Source of the DNA: Marinobacter santoriniensis NKSG1
GTDB lineage: Bacteria; Pseudomonadota; Gammaproteobacteria; Pseudomonadales; Oleiphilaceae
Assembly (NCBI RefSeq): GCF_000347775.1
Contig: NZ_APAT01000026.1
Location: forward strand, 1 to 64,000
Reading direction: 5' to 3'
Length of the DNA stretch: 64,000 nucleotides
In this document: one piece after another, positions 1 to 9,105 of the stretch
Layout: every line of letters begins with the position of its first letter
Numbering within the stretch: position 1 is the stretch's first letter
The notes under the pieces: generated by a model
Told to the model about the DNA's origin: nothing
Seen by the model: the letters and a program-made list of their open reading frames with translations, nothing else
Database searches by the model: none
Position numbers and translations under genes: made by a program

Positions 1-2
1 GT

Positions 3-395
3 CCATCTCAAAACTCCCGCAAGGTTATTTATCTGTCGGGAGGGCATAGATCCGGATGGCAAGATTTTATTGTGAGAAGTGCCGGTGGATTTGAATTTAT
101 AGATCCAAGTAAAAACGGTCTGTCTGATTCTAAGGCCTATACGAGCTGGGATTTATATTCGATTGATAAATGCGATATTGTTTTCGCCTATTTTGAGTCC
201 ACTAACCCTAGTGGTTACGGTCTTGCATTGGAGGTTGGATACGCGGCCGCCAAGGGGAAACACGTTATTTTTGTCGATGAAAAATCGGAAAGTGACCAAA
301 ACCTCTCTAAGTATATAAAGATAATCAGAGAGGCTTCAGACGCTGTTTTTGAGTCGATAGATGAAGGTGTCAATTATCTAAAGTCGTTGCCATAG
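3..395 (+). CDS. Nucleoside 2-deoxyribosyltransferase-like protein (5' end outside window)
   Basis: The reading frame is open from the window edge, so the start lies upstream; 130 residues are visible. It begins with a beta-strand/glycine motif (KVIYLSGGHRSGWQ) and has a central FIDP segment. It ends in the family's NPSGYGLALEVGYA block, whose glutamate corresponds to the catalytic Glu of nucleoside deoxyribosyltransferases. This matches the Nuc_deoxyri_tr2-type branch, which would cleave or exchange the base of a (deoxy)nucleoside or nucleotide. The substrate cannot be read from the sequence. The TAG stop directly abuts the TAA stop of the convergent large ATPase gene with no spacing. The low GC and island setting suggest an accessory, possibly defence-linked, nucleotide-processing gene; that role is inference. 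Confidence 0.7.
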   Translation, partial: PSQNSRKVIYLSGGHRSGWQDFIVRSAGGFEFIDPSKNGLSDSKAYTSWDLYSIDKCDIVFAYFESTNPSGYGLALEVGYAAAKGKHVIFVDEKSESDQNLSKYIKIIREASDAVFESIDEGVNYLKSLP

Positions 396-3300
396 TTATT
401 GAGCACGATTGAGCCAAGCACTTTTGACCAGGGTGGCGAGTTCTTCAATCTCCTCCTCAGAAGCGAACGGAACCTGTGCAAGAATCACATGGCCTTCTCC
501 GGAAAGCTTCGCCGCTAAGTGGCCTCTACCAAGCAGTCTTTCTGCACCGGCTTCGTCGAGAACTAGTATCGAGTTTTTCTTGTCTGCCATTTTCAGCACG
601 AGCCGGTTAGTGAGATTCGCTCTTAACTGCATTGGCAGGGCGTCTTTATCTGGTCGTTGCGTGATAAGCACGAGGTTGATACCAGCTGCTCTAGCTTTTA
701 CGCCTAGCCGGCTAGCATTCAGATCAACGGCATCTCTGTATTCATTGATCATCATCCAGTCGGCTAACTCGTCGTGGAACAGCCAAATCCTTGGAAGTTG
801 TTCGGAGGGCGGAACCTTTCGATTGTAATTATCCAGTTTGGTCACACCTGCCTCAGCCAATAGACGGTTTCTGCGTTCCATTTCGGCCACAAGCTCTTCT
901 AGCGCATGGATTGCTTCGTCTTGTTCGGTAATGAGGTCGCCATCAAGGTGCGGCATGTTGCGAAGCCAAGGAAAGTCTATCCCGGCTTTGGGGTCAATCA
1001 TGCGAATACGGGCCTTGTTGGGGGAGTTGGTTGCACAAATGTCCAATAAAAGTGACTGGACTAGTACACCCTTACCGCTGCCAGTCTCACCCGCGATTAA
1101 GGTATGGGGACCGTGCGGCTGGAGTCCTCCGAACTCGTTGCCAACATTTAGGTATAGCAACTCACCATCAGACTCTTTAGCACCGAGAAGCAAGCTGGTA
1201 TTCGATTCAGGTGCAGTTGGCGGGAGTTCTCTTCTTCGCCAGAGATCCCGCAGCCGCAGTATCGCCCTATGTGGTCGCTTGACCATAATGATGACCTCCA
1301 TCGGAGCGGCCATCACGTTAATAACATCAACGGCGTGGGAGGTTAGCAATTCTTGGCGTTTTTTCTCGACCTTAGGAATCGTGAGATCGTCGGATCCTCT
1401 GAAGCGTATAAGCGCAGCGTTGGGTGTGAGCCTCGCTCCGAGAAGTTCGGCCGTCATGTCGTAACCGCGCAAAGCCCGCTGTAAAGCTTTTACAGTTGTG
1501 TCGAGCCAAGCTTTTGTTTCCTCATCTTCGTCCTCTGAAGCGCTGCCACCACTTACCCATTCTGCAAGTTGACGAGAAGGCCACATTTCCAACAATTGGT
1601 CAGAGGTATCAGAATTGGCGGCTTCTGGCTCCTGAGCTTGCTGGGGCTGTTCGGGCTCTTCGTATGAATTGGAGCTCGGTGTATCGGGCTCGCCTGACGT
1701 TTCCGATTCAAAGTTGCTTTCGGGTTCAGTAGTGCCGTTTTCAGGTTTTGTAGGCTGAGCAGGTGTGTCGGATTCTGAGGTGGTTGGTGCGGTTTCTGTC
1801 GATGCCTTTCTGGACATTAAGGCATCATCCCAAGTCTCAGAGTCAGTATCGTCTTTTGTATCAACAGCCTTGTTGGTTTCGGCGAAAGTCCGGAACATTT
1901 CCGCAACGCTGGCCTTGTCAAAGACTTGCTGAGAACAGTGCGGCATTCCCTTCAAAGGAGTGGCACCGCCGGCATCAACATATTCGTCATTGTCGTGGAC
2001 GAAAACATGAGAAAAGCCTGCGAGCTGTATCGGTACTCCGTCAAGCCTCACCTCATCTGACCATCTATGCAGATCCCAACCATTCATAGAAGCAGGGTCA
2101 AAGGGGTCCATGCCCTCAATCATGAAATCACCGATGCGATTAAGCCATATGTCGCGATCTATGCGCGTGTGCTTCGGCTCAATGGCTCGTCCCAGGCGCG
2201 CGACGGTCTCTTCTAGTTGCTTTGCGGATTTCTTTGCCTGCGCCCGGTAACCGCCGGAGGTAACAAACTTTGCTTCTGATATGGCCACCTTTAGAACCGG
2301 CTTGCCATCGATGATGCGCGGTGCGATGGCCATAATATCGGCTATTTGCTCCTCACGCTGGCCAAACCAGGAAGCAAAATCATCCAGAAAATACCAACCT
2401 ATTGGTTGGTTCCGACCGCCAAGGCTACGCTGAATTTTTTCCATCGATAACACGATGCCAAGCAGTTCATTCGCATAGTGGCCATATCGAGCTGCACGCA
2501 TTACGACTTGTCCGGACAATGTATTCGCTTGGTCAATCAGCTTATCAATGACTGCCTCATTGCCTTTCGTAATTGATGGATCGATCCTATCTAGCCGCTC
2601 TTTGAGAAGCACTCGCAGAAGCTTCGGCTTCGATGTTGTCGATACAACGATGTTCCGATCCATGCGCCGATCTCGTATGTGGCGAATAACCCGAACACCG
2701 TTATTGCTGAGTAGGCGCCGATCCACGAGCTCATCGAAGTTCACTACCCATTCACCGATTTTATGGGTTTGAGTGAAGATATTGCCGATATCGCCATCGC
2801 GGAAATTTACCTCCCGGGCAGGTATAACATCACCTGGAAGAGCATTATCTCCGTTTAGAAATTCGTTGATGAGGTTAAGGTAATTTTGCCCGGCACGGGG
2901 TTGAACCGGGCAGGCCAAATAGACTGAAGTTGATGTATCCGCCAAGTTAATTGGTCGACGTCGCGACCACCTCGCGGGCACATGTGTAGTCATCTCGGGG
3001 TTTCTGTCTCCCGGAGCCTTTTTCCAAACCAATTGGGCGTTTCTTGCCACGACATCTTGCAGCGCTACAAGATCTGCGGCTCGATCAGAATCGTCATCCG
3101 GAATCTTGGCCGCATCCAAGAATCCAACCCGCAATCGAGACAGAAAGTTCCTCGCCGCCTCGCTGGCCATAACGGAGCCAGATTCTTCGCTTACAGATAC
3201 ATTCTGCTGCTCATATATTCGTCTGATACGTTTAGGTTCTGAGTGGGTAAGCAAAAGATCACATTGGAGCTGATTCTCTTGCTCAACCTTGCTGGAGAGT

Positions 3301-5747
3301 TCCGAAGCGAGGGCGCTCGGCAAGGCTTTGGATTCAGCGTTGTAAAGAACCACAGAGAAGTTACTGCGTTCGTGAGGCAGCAACTTTAGATATTGTTCTC
3401 CGACATCGCTAAAGGCTTTTGCGGCAACACCTGGTTCAATATCAAGTGCATCATCACTGTGTTGAGACTTTCTTAGTGGTGGCTCAGCCAGTGTGTAATC
3501 AAACGATGTATCTGCAGCAGAAAGCAGTTGCGTTTGGTCGTGATCAAACCCAATGCAAACTTCTGGATAATAGTTTGTGCGGAGCTCCGTTTGGATTTGA
3601 GAGAAGAGGAGATCTGCGCGAAAAATATCATTCTCTTCAGCATCCAAAACATCGTTCACTAGTTTGGCTGCCTGATGTGCCTTTGCGCTAATCTCAGCGA
3701 GACGTAATGGATGCCAGGGGGCAATGATCGCAGCGAGGTTGCCTGCGCCTACATTGGCGACGCCCAGCCGCAGAACTTCCTTGCATAACTTTTCGCGGGC
3801 AAGATCGTTGTTTGCCCGGTATAGAAGTGAGACAAGCAACTCATTGTAAGCTTCAGCTTGCGTGATAAAGGCTTTTGATCCGATGCCAGCGCCTTCTTGC
3901 GTAACCCATGCACGGATTGCTGTCGAATAGGCGGTTAAGAAACTATTGAAACGTGTCCGTATCTCCTCAACACTGACAAGCCCCAATAGGTTCGATAATT
4001 CAGTTAGTTGTTCTCGAAAATAGGCACTTCGATCGCCGCCACTACTATTCGGGGCAACAAGCTTCCCCGTGTTTGAGTTTGAGACATCGCGAATTGTGTT
4101 GATGTCGTTTAAATCGATCCGCTGTATGCTTCCCTTGGCGCTCACTGATTGCCTGGTGATATCCGCCGTGGGTAACAAAGCATATTGTTCCGTCTCGTTT
4201 GCGACGCTCAACAGGTCTTCAGGCAGTGCTGTCGCTATAGCGTCGACCGGCATTTCCCAATGAAACACCAGTTTTGTATTAGCGCCTTCAGGATCAAGAA
4301 CAACTTCGAATTTAATTGAGCGAGCCTCTTTAGAGCCGGAATTAGATTTGGCGAGATCTGATTCGACGCGTGGAAAGTAGAACTCCTCTAGTTTTCCGAA
4401 ATCAAACTCAACTTTTTCTCCCAGGATTGCTTCCAGGCCTCGGTATCGGAATGCGAAGTAGCGTGCGACTTTGGGATTTTTAGTACGCCAAAAACTCTTC
4501 TCTCTACTGCTAGGAATACGAACGGTTAGTTTCTTCTCTTTCAGTTCCTCGTCATTAACCCGACGACGTAAGCTGTCCAATGTTTCAATTAGTCCCACTA
4601 AGAAATCTTGGTAGGTTTGTGGGTTACGATAAATATAGCGCTCCCACTTGCCAGACAGTTTTTTGTCTCTAGCCAGGTGCTCTCGATGCGTCTCGAAAAA
4701 GGCCTGCAGGTCTTCTGAGGGATCTTTCGGGAAAGAACTCGCAAGAAGCTCACGCTCCTCCTCTTCAAGCAAGTCATCGAATTCGTCGTCAAAGAATTTA
4801 ATTGTTTCTTCACCGAGGGGCTGAGAGGAGCTTTTATTGACACCTTCGAAGAGCTCAGAGATCGATCGCCAATCCAAATTGACCAGGCTTTCCTGTGAGG
4901 CTGACCAGCTATCAATTCGTAAGTCAGCATCGAGGAATGCTTTAATCACCTCTCGTTCTGATACTTCGAGGCGATCAGAAATTTCTTCAAAATTAGTGCG
5001 GAGATGCTCGCGAGGAATTGGCTCGCCTTTTTCCGTTTCTTGTACCAGCAGAGGGCGGACTTTAGTGTGGAGGCCTCTGAATATCTTGCTCCATTCACCA
5101 GTGTTGTCTCGCTTTTTCTCCGGGATGCGGTCAAAGTAGCCCGAAAACTTGGGCAGTTTTAGGCTAGGCAGCGCGTTATCAACAGCCTTTTGCAGGGGTA
5201 GGCCATCCGCGGTGATTCCGTGAGCAATCGAAAGCACGAAATCTGCAAACGTTTCAATTGTACGAGCAGCATGAGATTGATTCGCTGCCTTAAGGGCGGT
5301 AATCAGATGTTCCCGTTTGGTTTCATCCAGATAGGCAGAGGTTAATCCTGCCTGATCGATCCAGGCTGGGTAGCGACTTCGCAGCGTATCAGTCTCGATC
5401 TTTGTGACTTTCTCAACACTTTTGTCGTTGCGTTGAAGCTCTTCTTGCGAGGCAGCAAAGAGAACAGCTCGGAATTCATTCGGCAGCCGACAGTGGCGCC
5501 AGTGAGTAATGGACTGGTTACTTCTCGCTGAATCGGGAAGGTCGTCGTTTGGGTCGAATAGATTAGCTATCCGGACCAAGACTGTTGATGCGGTGGTGGG
5601 CTTGGATAGGACCGACTGTGCGATAGAGCGAATGATTGAAGGTTCCAATCCGAGCATACAAAAACGCATCGAACCATCCGCCTCTTGGTCGAGCTGAGCC
5701 CGAATGAAATCTTGAGCGACGGCCGAGATTAGTTCGTTTCGTGTCAT
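396..5747 (-). CDS. Giant PD-(D/E)XK nuclease-like / FtsK-HerA ATPase protein (DptH-like)
   Basis: This is a 1783-residue protein, third gene of a coupled operon. The C-terminal ~280 residues are an FtsK/SpoIIIE-HerA ATPase: Walker A GETGSGKG at 1553-1560, Walker B ending in Asp1659-Glu1660, and a sensor-like LITQRPD at 1694-1700. Upstream, Asp1137 followed by the strand ending ISEAK (Glu1158, Lys1160) and Gln1177 fits a PD-(D/E)XK nuclease core. A roughly 90-residue Ser/Thr/Glu/Pro-rich linker (about 1305-1395) joins the two. Residues 1-1100 are not recognised. Size, C-terminal FtsK domain and operon position resemble DptH of phosphorothioation-dependent restriction. The start ATG overlaps the preceding stop (ATGA). 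Likely role: ATP-driven DNA translocation and cleavage of unmodified or foreign DNA. The DptH assignment is by architecture only. Confidence 0.75.
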   Translation of the reverse strand: MTRNELISAVAQDFIRAQLDQEADGSMRFCMLGLEPSIIRSIAQSVLSKPTTASTVLVRIANLFDPNDDLPDSARSNQSITHWRHCRLPNEFRAVLFAASQEELQRNDKSVEKVTKIETDTLRSRYPAWIDQAGLTSAYLDETKREHLITALKAANQSHAARTIETFADFVLSIAHGITADGLPLQKAVDNALPSLKLPKFSGYFDRIPEKKRDNTGEWSKIFRGLHTKVRPLLVQETEKGEPIPREHLRTNFEEISDRLEVSEREVIKAFLDADLRIDSWSASQESLVNLDWRSISELFEGVNKSSSQPLGEETIKFFDDEFDDLLEEEERELLASSFPKDPSEDLQAFFETHREHLARDKKLSGKWERYIYRNPQTYQDFLVGLIETLDSLRRRVNDEELKEKKLTVRIPSSREKSFWRTKNPKVARYFAFRYRGLEAILGEKVEFDFGKLEEFYFPRVESDLAKSNSGSKEARSIKFEVVLDPEGANTKLVFHWEMPVDAIATALPEDLLSVANETEQYALLPTADITRQSVSAKGSIQRIDLNDINTIRDVSNSNTGKLVAPNSSGGDRSAYFREQLTELSNLLGLVSVEEIRTRFNSFLTAYSTAIRAWVTQEGAGIGSKAFITQAEAYNELLVSLLYRANNDLAREKLCKEVLRLGVANVGAGNLAAIIAPWHPLRLAEISAKAHQAAKLVNDVLDAEENDIFRADLLFSQIQTELRTNYYPEVCIGFDHDQTQLLSAADTSFDYTLAEPPLRKSQHSDDALDIEPGVAAKAFSDVGEQYLKLLPHERSNFSVVLYNAESKALPSALASELSSKVEQENQLQCDLLLTHSEPKRIRRIYEQQNVSVSEESGSVMASEAARNFLSRLRVGFLDAAKIPDDDSDRAADLVALQDVVARNAQLVWKKAPGDRNPEMTTHVPARWSRRRPINLADTSTSVYLACPVQPRAGQNYLNLINEFLNGDNALPGDVIPAREVNFRDGDIGNIFTQTHKIGEWVVNFDELVDRRLLSNNGVRVIRHIRDRRMDRNIVVSTTSKPKLLRVLLKERLDRIDPSITKGNEAVIDKLIDQANTLSGQVVMRAARYGHYANELLGIVLSMEKIQRSLGGRNQPIGWYFLDDFASWFGQREEQIADIMAIAPRIIDGKPVLKVAISEAKFVTSGGYRAQAKKSAKQLEETVARLGRAIEPKHTRIDRDIWLNRIGDFMIEGMDPFDPASMNGWDLHRWSDEVRLDGVPIQLAGFSHVFVHDNDEYVDAGGATPLKGMPHCSQQVFDKASVAEMFRTFAETNKAVDTKDDTDSETWDDALMSRKASTETAPTTSESDTPAQPTKPENGTTEPESNFESETSGEPDTPSSNSYEEPEQPQQAQEPEAANSDTSDQLLEMWPSRQLAEWVSGGSASEDEDEETKAWLDTTVKALQRALRGYDMTAELLGARLTPNAALIRFRGSDDLTIPKVEKKRQELLTSHAVDVINVMAAPMEVIIMVKRPHRAILRLRDLWRRRELPPTAPESNTSLLLGAKESDGELLYLNVGNEFGGLQPHGPHTLIAGETGSGKGVLVQSLLLDICATNSPNKARIRMIDPKAGIDFPWLRNMPHLDGDLITEQDEAIHALEELVAEMERRNRLLAEAGVTKLDNYNRKVPPSEQLPRIWLFHDELADWMMINEYRDAVDLNASRLGVKARAAGINLVLITQRPDKDALPMQLRANLTNRLVLKMADKKNSILVLDEAGAERLLGRGHLAAKLSGEGHVILAQVPFASEEEIEELATLVKSAWLNRAQ

Positions 5748-7276
5748 TTGTTGCTCCTAAAAGGGTTCTCGACATAGGCGCAATCATCAGAGAGGCGGCG
5801 TAGCAACCCCAGAGTCCGTAAGCGTTGTTCCAAGCGTTGGGTATTTTGTAAAAAAGCATTTTGATCGGTAGGCAGTGTTCCGAAAGCTCTTTCTGCCTCA
5901 TTCGGGCCGATTATTAACCGGAACTTTTCATAGAGTTTGGAAAGAAAGCGGTGATATTCCTCTCGTCCCTCGTCTACAACGCACATGACAAGTGCTTTAA
6001 GTAGAGAATCATCGGGTGAGTACCAGGTTCCAGACCCTCTACGCGATACTGCCAACCCAATTTGTTTCGCCCACTCCAGGTGGACCTTTCCAACGTGTTG
6101 TTGGTGACGACTTTCTGCGTATTCCCTTAAGGCTTCAAATATAGTTTCTGGGTCACCGGAAGGGATGCCGTCGGCAGGCTGCCAATCGTATCGCTGAGCG
6201 AGATATTCCCGCACTGCGTCAGCAGGATCTCTTGCCTGCAAAGCCTCATGCCATCGCTCATCGTTTTTAGCTGCCTCGATATATGCGCGCACAGCCCTTG
6301 TGGGTAGCATTCTGTTCGCCCCGAAGTTCTCTTTTGAAAGTTCGAACAGTGTTGTTCTCTTTGGAGAAGCTATCTCCAGAACGAACTTCGGTTCGCTGGA
6401 ATCTCCAACTTCCTCATTGGCTCTTCTAAGCATGTAAATGAGCATGTGAAGAGATGAGAGGCGCATCAAAGGATCAAGTAGGGCCTCACCTGTGAGATCT
6501 AAATTAAGTAACGTCAGCCAAGTCTGAGAAAGATCGCCGTACTCCCTTCGTTTGGCGAAAGGTAGATACCCGATCGTGCTTGATACGGGATTCGAGTCGA
6601 TTCTGTATCCTTCAGGGGGTAAGGCGCGAACGACACGGTTCCATGTTTCGTCGTGGCGTAGCAGTTTTTGAGAAATTAGATTAGCGAGAAGCTCGCCGTT
6701 GCCACTGCGATTGAGCATGAGGTAAAGAAGTTCGCCGCTCCGAGCAAAGAAGCGCCTGTCTGGGCTGTTATTGGCGTTTGCAGGCAAGTCAGCGTAAAGG
6801 CAGTTCGGGCCATAAGGAAAAAGAAAGCGTGACGTCCATCTGCGCTTCCGATGTGGCTCGACTGCAGTTGTTTGAAAAAGCTCAACCACTCGGGAGAGAC
6901 GAGCAAACGAGCCAAAACGATCTTGGAGATACCTGAAGTCGTCGTCAGAAGAAAACGCTTTGAACCATTCCTTCCATCGCTCCGGGTCGGTTTGATAGCT
7001 GTCTTCGACAAACCGAAGGTGTGGATTGTTAAAAATTAGCTGCCTGAGAGGAAGGAGTCGTGGAATGTGGTACGTAAAGGCTTCATGAGTATCCTCTCCC
7101 CAGTGTTCCTTCAGAGCCTTCGCCTGCTCCTGGCGGGATTGAAATATTGCTAGGAACTCTAAAAATACGAGCCAGGGCGTTTGGTCGTTGTACAGGCGAT
7201 GGCCCCATATAGCTTCATCAACCCACACATTGACATCTTTTCTGTATTTCGCTGGAGCCTCAAGGCGTGCCTTCAT
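5744..7276 (-). CDS. Unrecognised 510-aa protein, middle gene of the ATPase/nuclease operon (DptG position)
   Basis: I do not recognise the fold. The protein is soluble, with no signal peptide or membrane segment. It is rich in Arg, Leu and aromatic residues, and has a Trp-rich N-terminus (VNVWVDEAIWGHRLYND) and a predicted helical C-terminal half. No catalytic motif is evident. Its ATG overlaps the stop of the upstream ATPase gene by four bases, and its own TGA overlaps the start of the giant gene in the same way, so the three products are probably made in fixed ratio and form one complex. By position it would be DptG if the operon is a dptFGH relative; sequence alone does not prove this. 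Confidence 0.65.
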   Translation of the reverse strand: MKARLEAPAKYRKDVNVWVDEAIWGHRLYNDQTPWLVFLEFLAIFQSRQEQAKALKEHWGEDTHEAFTYHIPRLLPLRQLIFNNPHLRFVEDSYQTDPERWKEWFKAFSSDDDFRYLQDRFGSFARLSRVVELFQTTAVEPHRKRRWTSRFLFPYGPNCLYADLPANANNSPDRRFFARSGELLYLMLNRSGNGELLANLISQKLLRHDETWNRVVRALPPEGYRIDSNPVSSTIGYLPFAKRREYGDLSQTWLTLLNLDLTGEALLDPLMRLSSLHMLIYMLRRANEEVGDSSEPKFVLEIASPKRTTLFELSKENFGANRMLPTRAVRAYIEAAKNDERWHEALQARDPADAVREYLAQRYDWQPADGIPSGDPETIFEALREYAESRHQQHVGKVHLEWAKQIGLAVSRRGSGTWYSPDDSLLKALVMCVVDEGREEYHRFLSKLYEKFRLIIGPNEAERAFGTLPTDQNAFLQNTQRLEQRLRTLGLLRRLSDDCAYVENPFRSNK

Positions 7277-9105
7277 GAGTCTAGCCTTATTCGAATATTT
7301 TCGGGGTGCACTCGCCCTTCGTTATCTACAGTAAGAGCCTCTAAGTTTATCTCGTCGCGAGTTGGTTCTTCGCCAATCAACCCGTCTAAGCGAGTTATGA
7401 GTCTGAGCTTGAAGTCCAAAAAATCTTCGTTGCATTGCCGAGAAAAGCTGGCGGGCAAGCTCCCACTTGCTACTCTCACCAAGTACTCGAAATGGGTAAG
7501 CTGAAGGGTTAGAGTGTCAATAATGCCGTCGCCATCTGCCGCAGGATCAACTATCTGCATGCAAGGCGTTGCGCCGTCTTTATCTAAAACAAAGCTAAGA
7601 TAGGGATCTCTTCTGTGCCTTGATGTCGGCAAATCGTAGTTTAGAAGGGAAGCAATTCTGCCGCGGCCATCTCCGCCAGAGGAGGCAAGATAGAGCTTGG
7701 TCCCTTCATCAATCATCATCCCGCAAAATGTTCTATTGAGTCCGCGGACCAACAGCTCTTCTGTTCGGGACGTGTCGCCATCGTCTTTCAAGCCCTGAAC
7801 AAACTCTAAAAATTGGCCAGAAGCCTGGTAGACGGTCAAGCGCCAGGGATCTAGGGGGCTGGTGGAGGGAAGTGAGAAAAAAAGTCTTTGTCTTTGCCGT
7901 GAAAGCGCCTGCATAAATTCTTCTATATCGTCGCGGGCTCCTTCGAGATAGTCCTGTAAATATCGTTTGTAGGCCGCAGCTCCATAATGGATGTCATTGG
8001 ATACGAATTGGGTGTACGCCTCTGAGCTACTATATGGTCCATAAATCAATAGGTTATCAAATTTGTTGTCGGTTTCACGCCCAATGCCGAAGGCTTCGAG
8101 GATGTTGAAAACTTGGTATTGTTGTCTCTGCCGCTCAGGAAGGTTCATTCCGAAGACGTTGGCATAAGGGTTGGTTAAGCGATAATCTTGTTTTTCTGCG
8201 CGATTCTTGGCCGAGCGGCATGTTAGGAGAATGCGGCCACTCTGCCGATCCCCCAGGAGAATATTGACGCTTAGAAGTAGAAGGTCACGGATTGGCACAT
8301 GCATGCGGTTGGCCCGAGCCAACGTCATCAGTTCTCCAAGCCTTTTACGAAATACCGTCCCGTCACCGCTCTTGCGGAGTCTTTCGCGATTTAGCCGAAT
8401 TGGGCAAGTTGTCGAACCGTCTTCACCTAACAAGTTACAACCATCGCAGTTTGACCACTGGGGATGCTCAACAATTTGTTCTATTATTTCGTGAAAGTGA
8501 CTTGAAGCGTCTAGGCGGCTGAGATTAAAAAGGTAGAGGTTCAGTGAATCGTCTTCAATACGCTCTTCGACGAGCATGTCCTCTACGGTCTTGAATACAT
8601 GATGCTCTTGCTCTCCTTGGCTATCTGACCAATCACGCCAGCTTGCGAGAAGTTGGCCATCGTTTGCAGCTACAAGATATATATTCCCAGCGGATTCGTC
8701 CGTTACTGAGCTGGCAAGTCCCTTGAGGACGTTTCTTTTCTCGTCCTCAGTGAGCTCGCTCAAGTCTTTTACGATGATCAGTGTTTTACTGGATACAGGA
8801 AGAGTTAATGAAACAACCTTCTTACCTGTATTCCAATGATCAGGATCACCGCCAAAATCTGTCCAAATTTGACGACAATGGAACGTTTTGCCATCGCCTG
8901 CTGTTCCCGTGAGAATGACGTTCCGAGGCTTCGACGATTCAAAGTTGTTCTTAACCTCTTCCAATCGCGCTGGACTGATATGAATGACGGGGTTTATCTC
9001 ATGACGTTCGATTTCCGCCTGGATTAGCTCGTCATACATGTTGTCCCCAGCCGGAATTGGACCGTAATGGCGGAGAAATGAAATCAGGCCATTCGACTGA
9101 CTCAT
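7273..9105 (-). CDS. P-loop ATPase, first gene of the operon (DptF-like)
   Basis: The protein has 610 residues. Walker A is GTAGDGKT at 67-74, and a hydrophobic strand ending in Asp114 (TLIIVKD) is a candidate Walker B. Cys220, Cys223 and Cys234 (CDGC, then TCPIRLNR) could form a small metal site. There is no signal peptide or membrane segment. A good ribosome site (AAGGGAG in mRNA sense, 9114-9121) precedes the ATG, so 9105 is the operon's first start. Its TGA overlaps the next ATG. DptF of phosphorothioation restriction is also a P-loop ATPase that heads its operon, which is the main basis for the name. An unrelated AAA/STAND-type regulator is the alternative. Confidence 0.65.
   Translation of the reverse strand: MSQSNGLISFLRHYGPIPAGDNMYDELIQAEIERHEINPVIHISPARLEEVKNNFESSKPRNVILTGTAGDGKTFHCRQIWTDFGGDPDHWNTGKKVVSLTLPVSSKTLIIVKDLSELTEDEKRNVLKGLASSVTDESAGNIYLVAANDGQLLASWRDWSDSQGEQEHHVFKTVEDMLVEERIEDDSLNLYLFNLSRLDASSHFHEIIEQIVEHPQWSNCDGCNLLGEDGSTTCPIRLNRERLRKSGDGTVFRKRLGELMTLARANRMHVPIRDLLLLSVNILLGDRQSGRILLTCRSAKNRAEKQDYRLTNPYANVFGMNLPERQRQQYQVFNILEAFGIGRETDNKFDNLLIYGPYSSSEAYTQFVSNDIHYGAAAYKRYLQDYLEGARDDIEEFMQALSRQRQRLFFSLPSTSPLDPWRLTVYQASGQFLEFVQGLKDDGDTSRTEELLVRGLNRTFCGMMIDEGTKLYLASSGGDGRGRIASLLNYDLPTSRHRRDPYLSFVLDKDGATPCMQIVDPAADGDGIIDTLTLQLTHFEYLVRVASGSLPASFSRQCNEDFLDFKLRLITRLDGLIGEEPTRDEINLEALTVDNEGRVHPENIRIRLDS

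Noticed and set aside
396..9105. BREX, DISARM or Druantia assignment for the island operon
   Set aside because: No methylase, PglZ, BrxC, DUF1998 or DUF4338-like protein is present; ATPase plus FtsK-type architecture fits dptFGH better.
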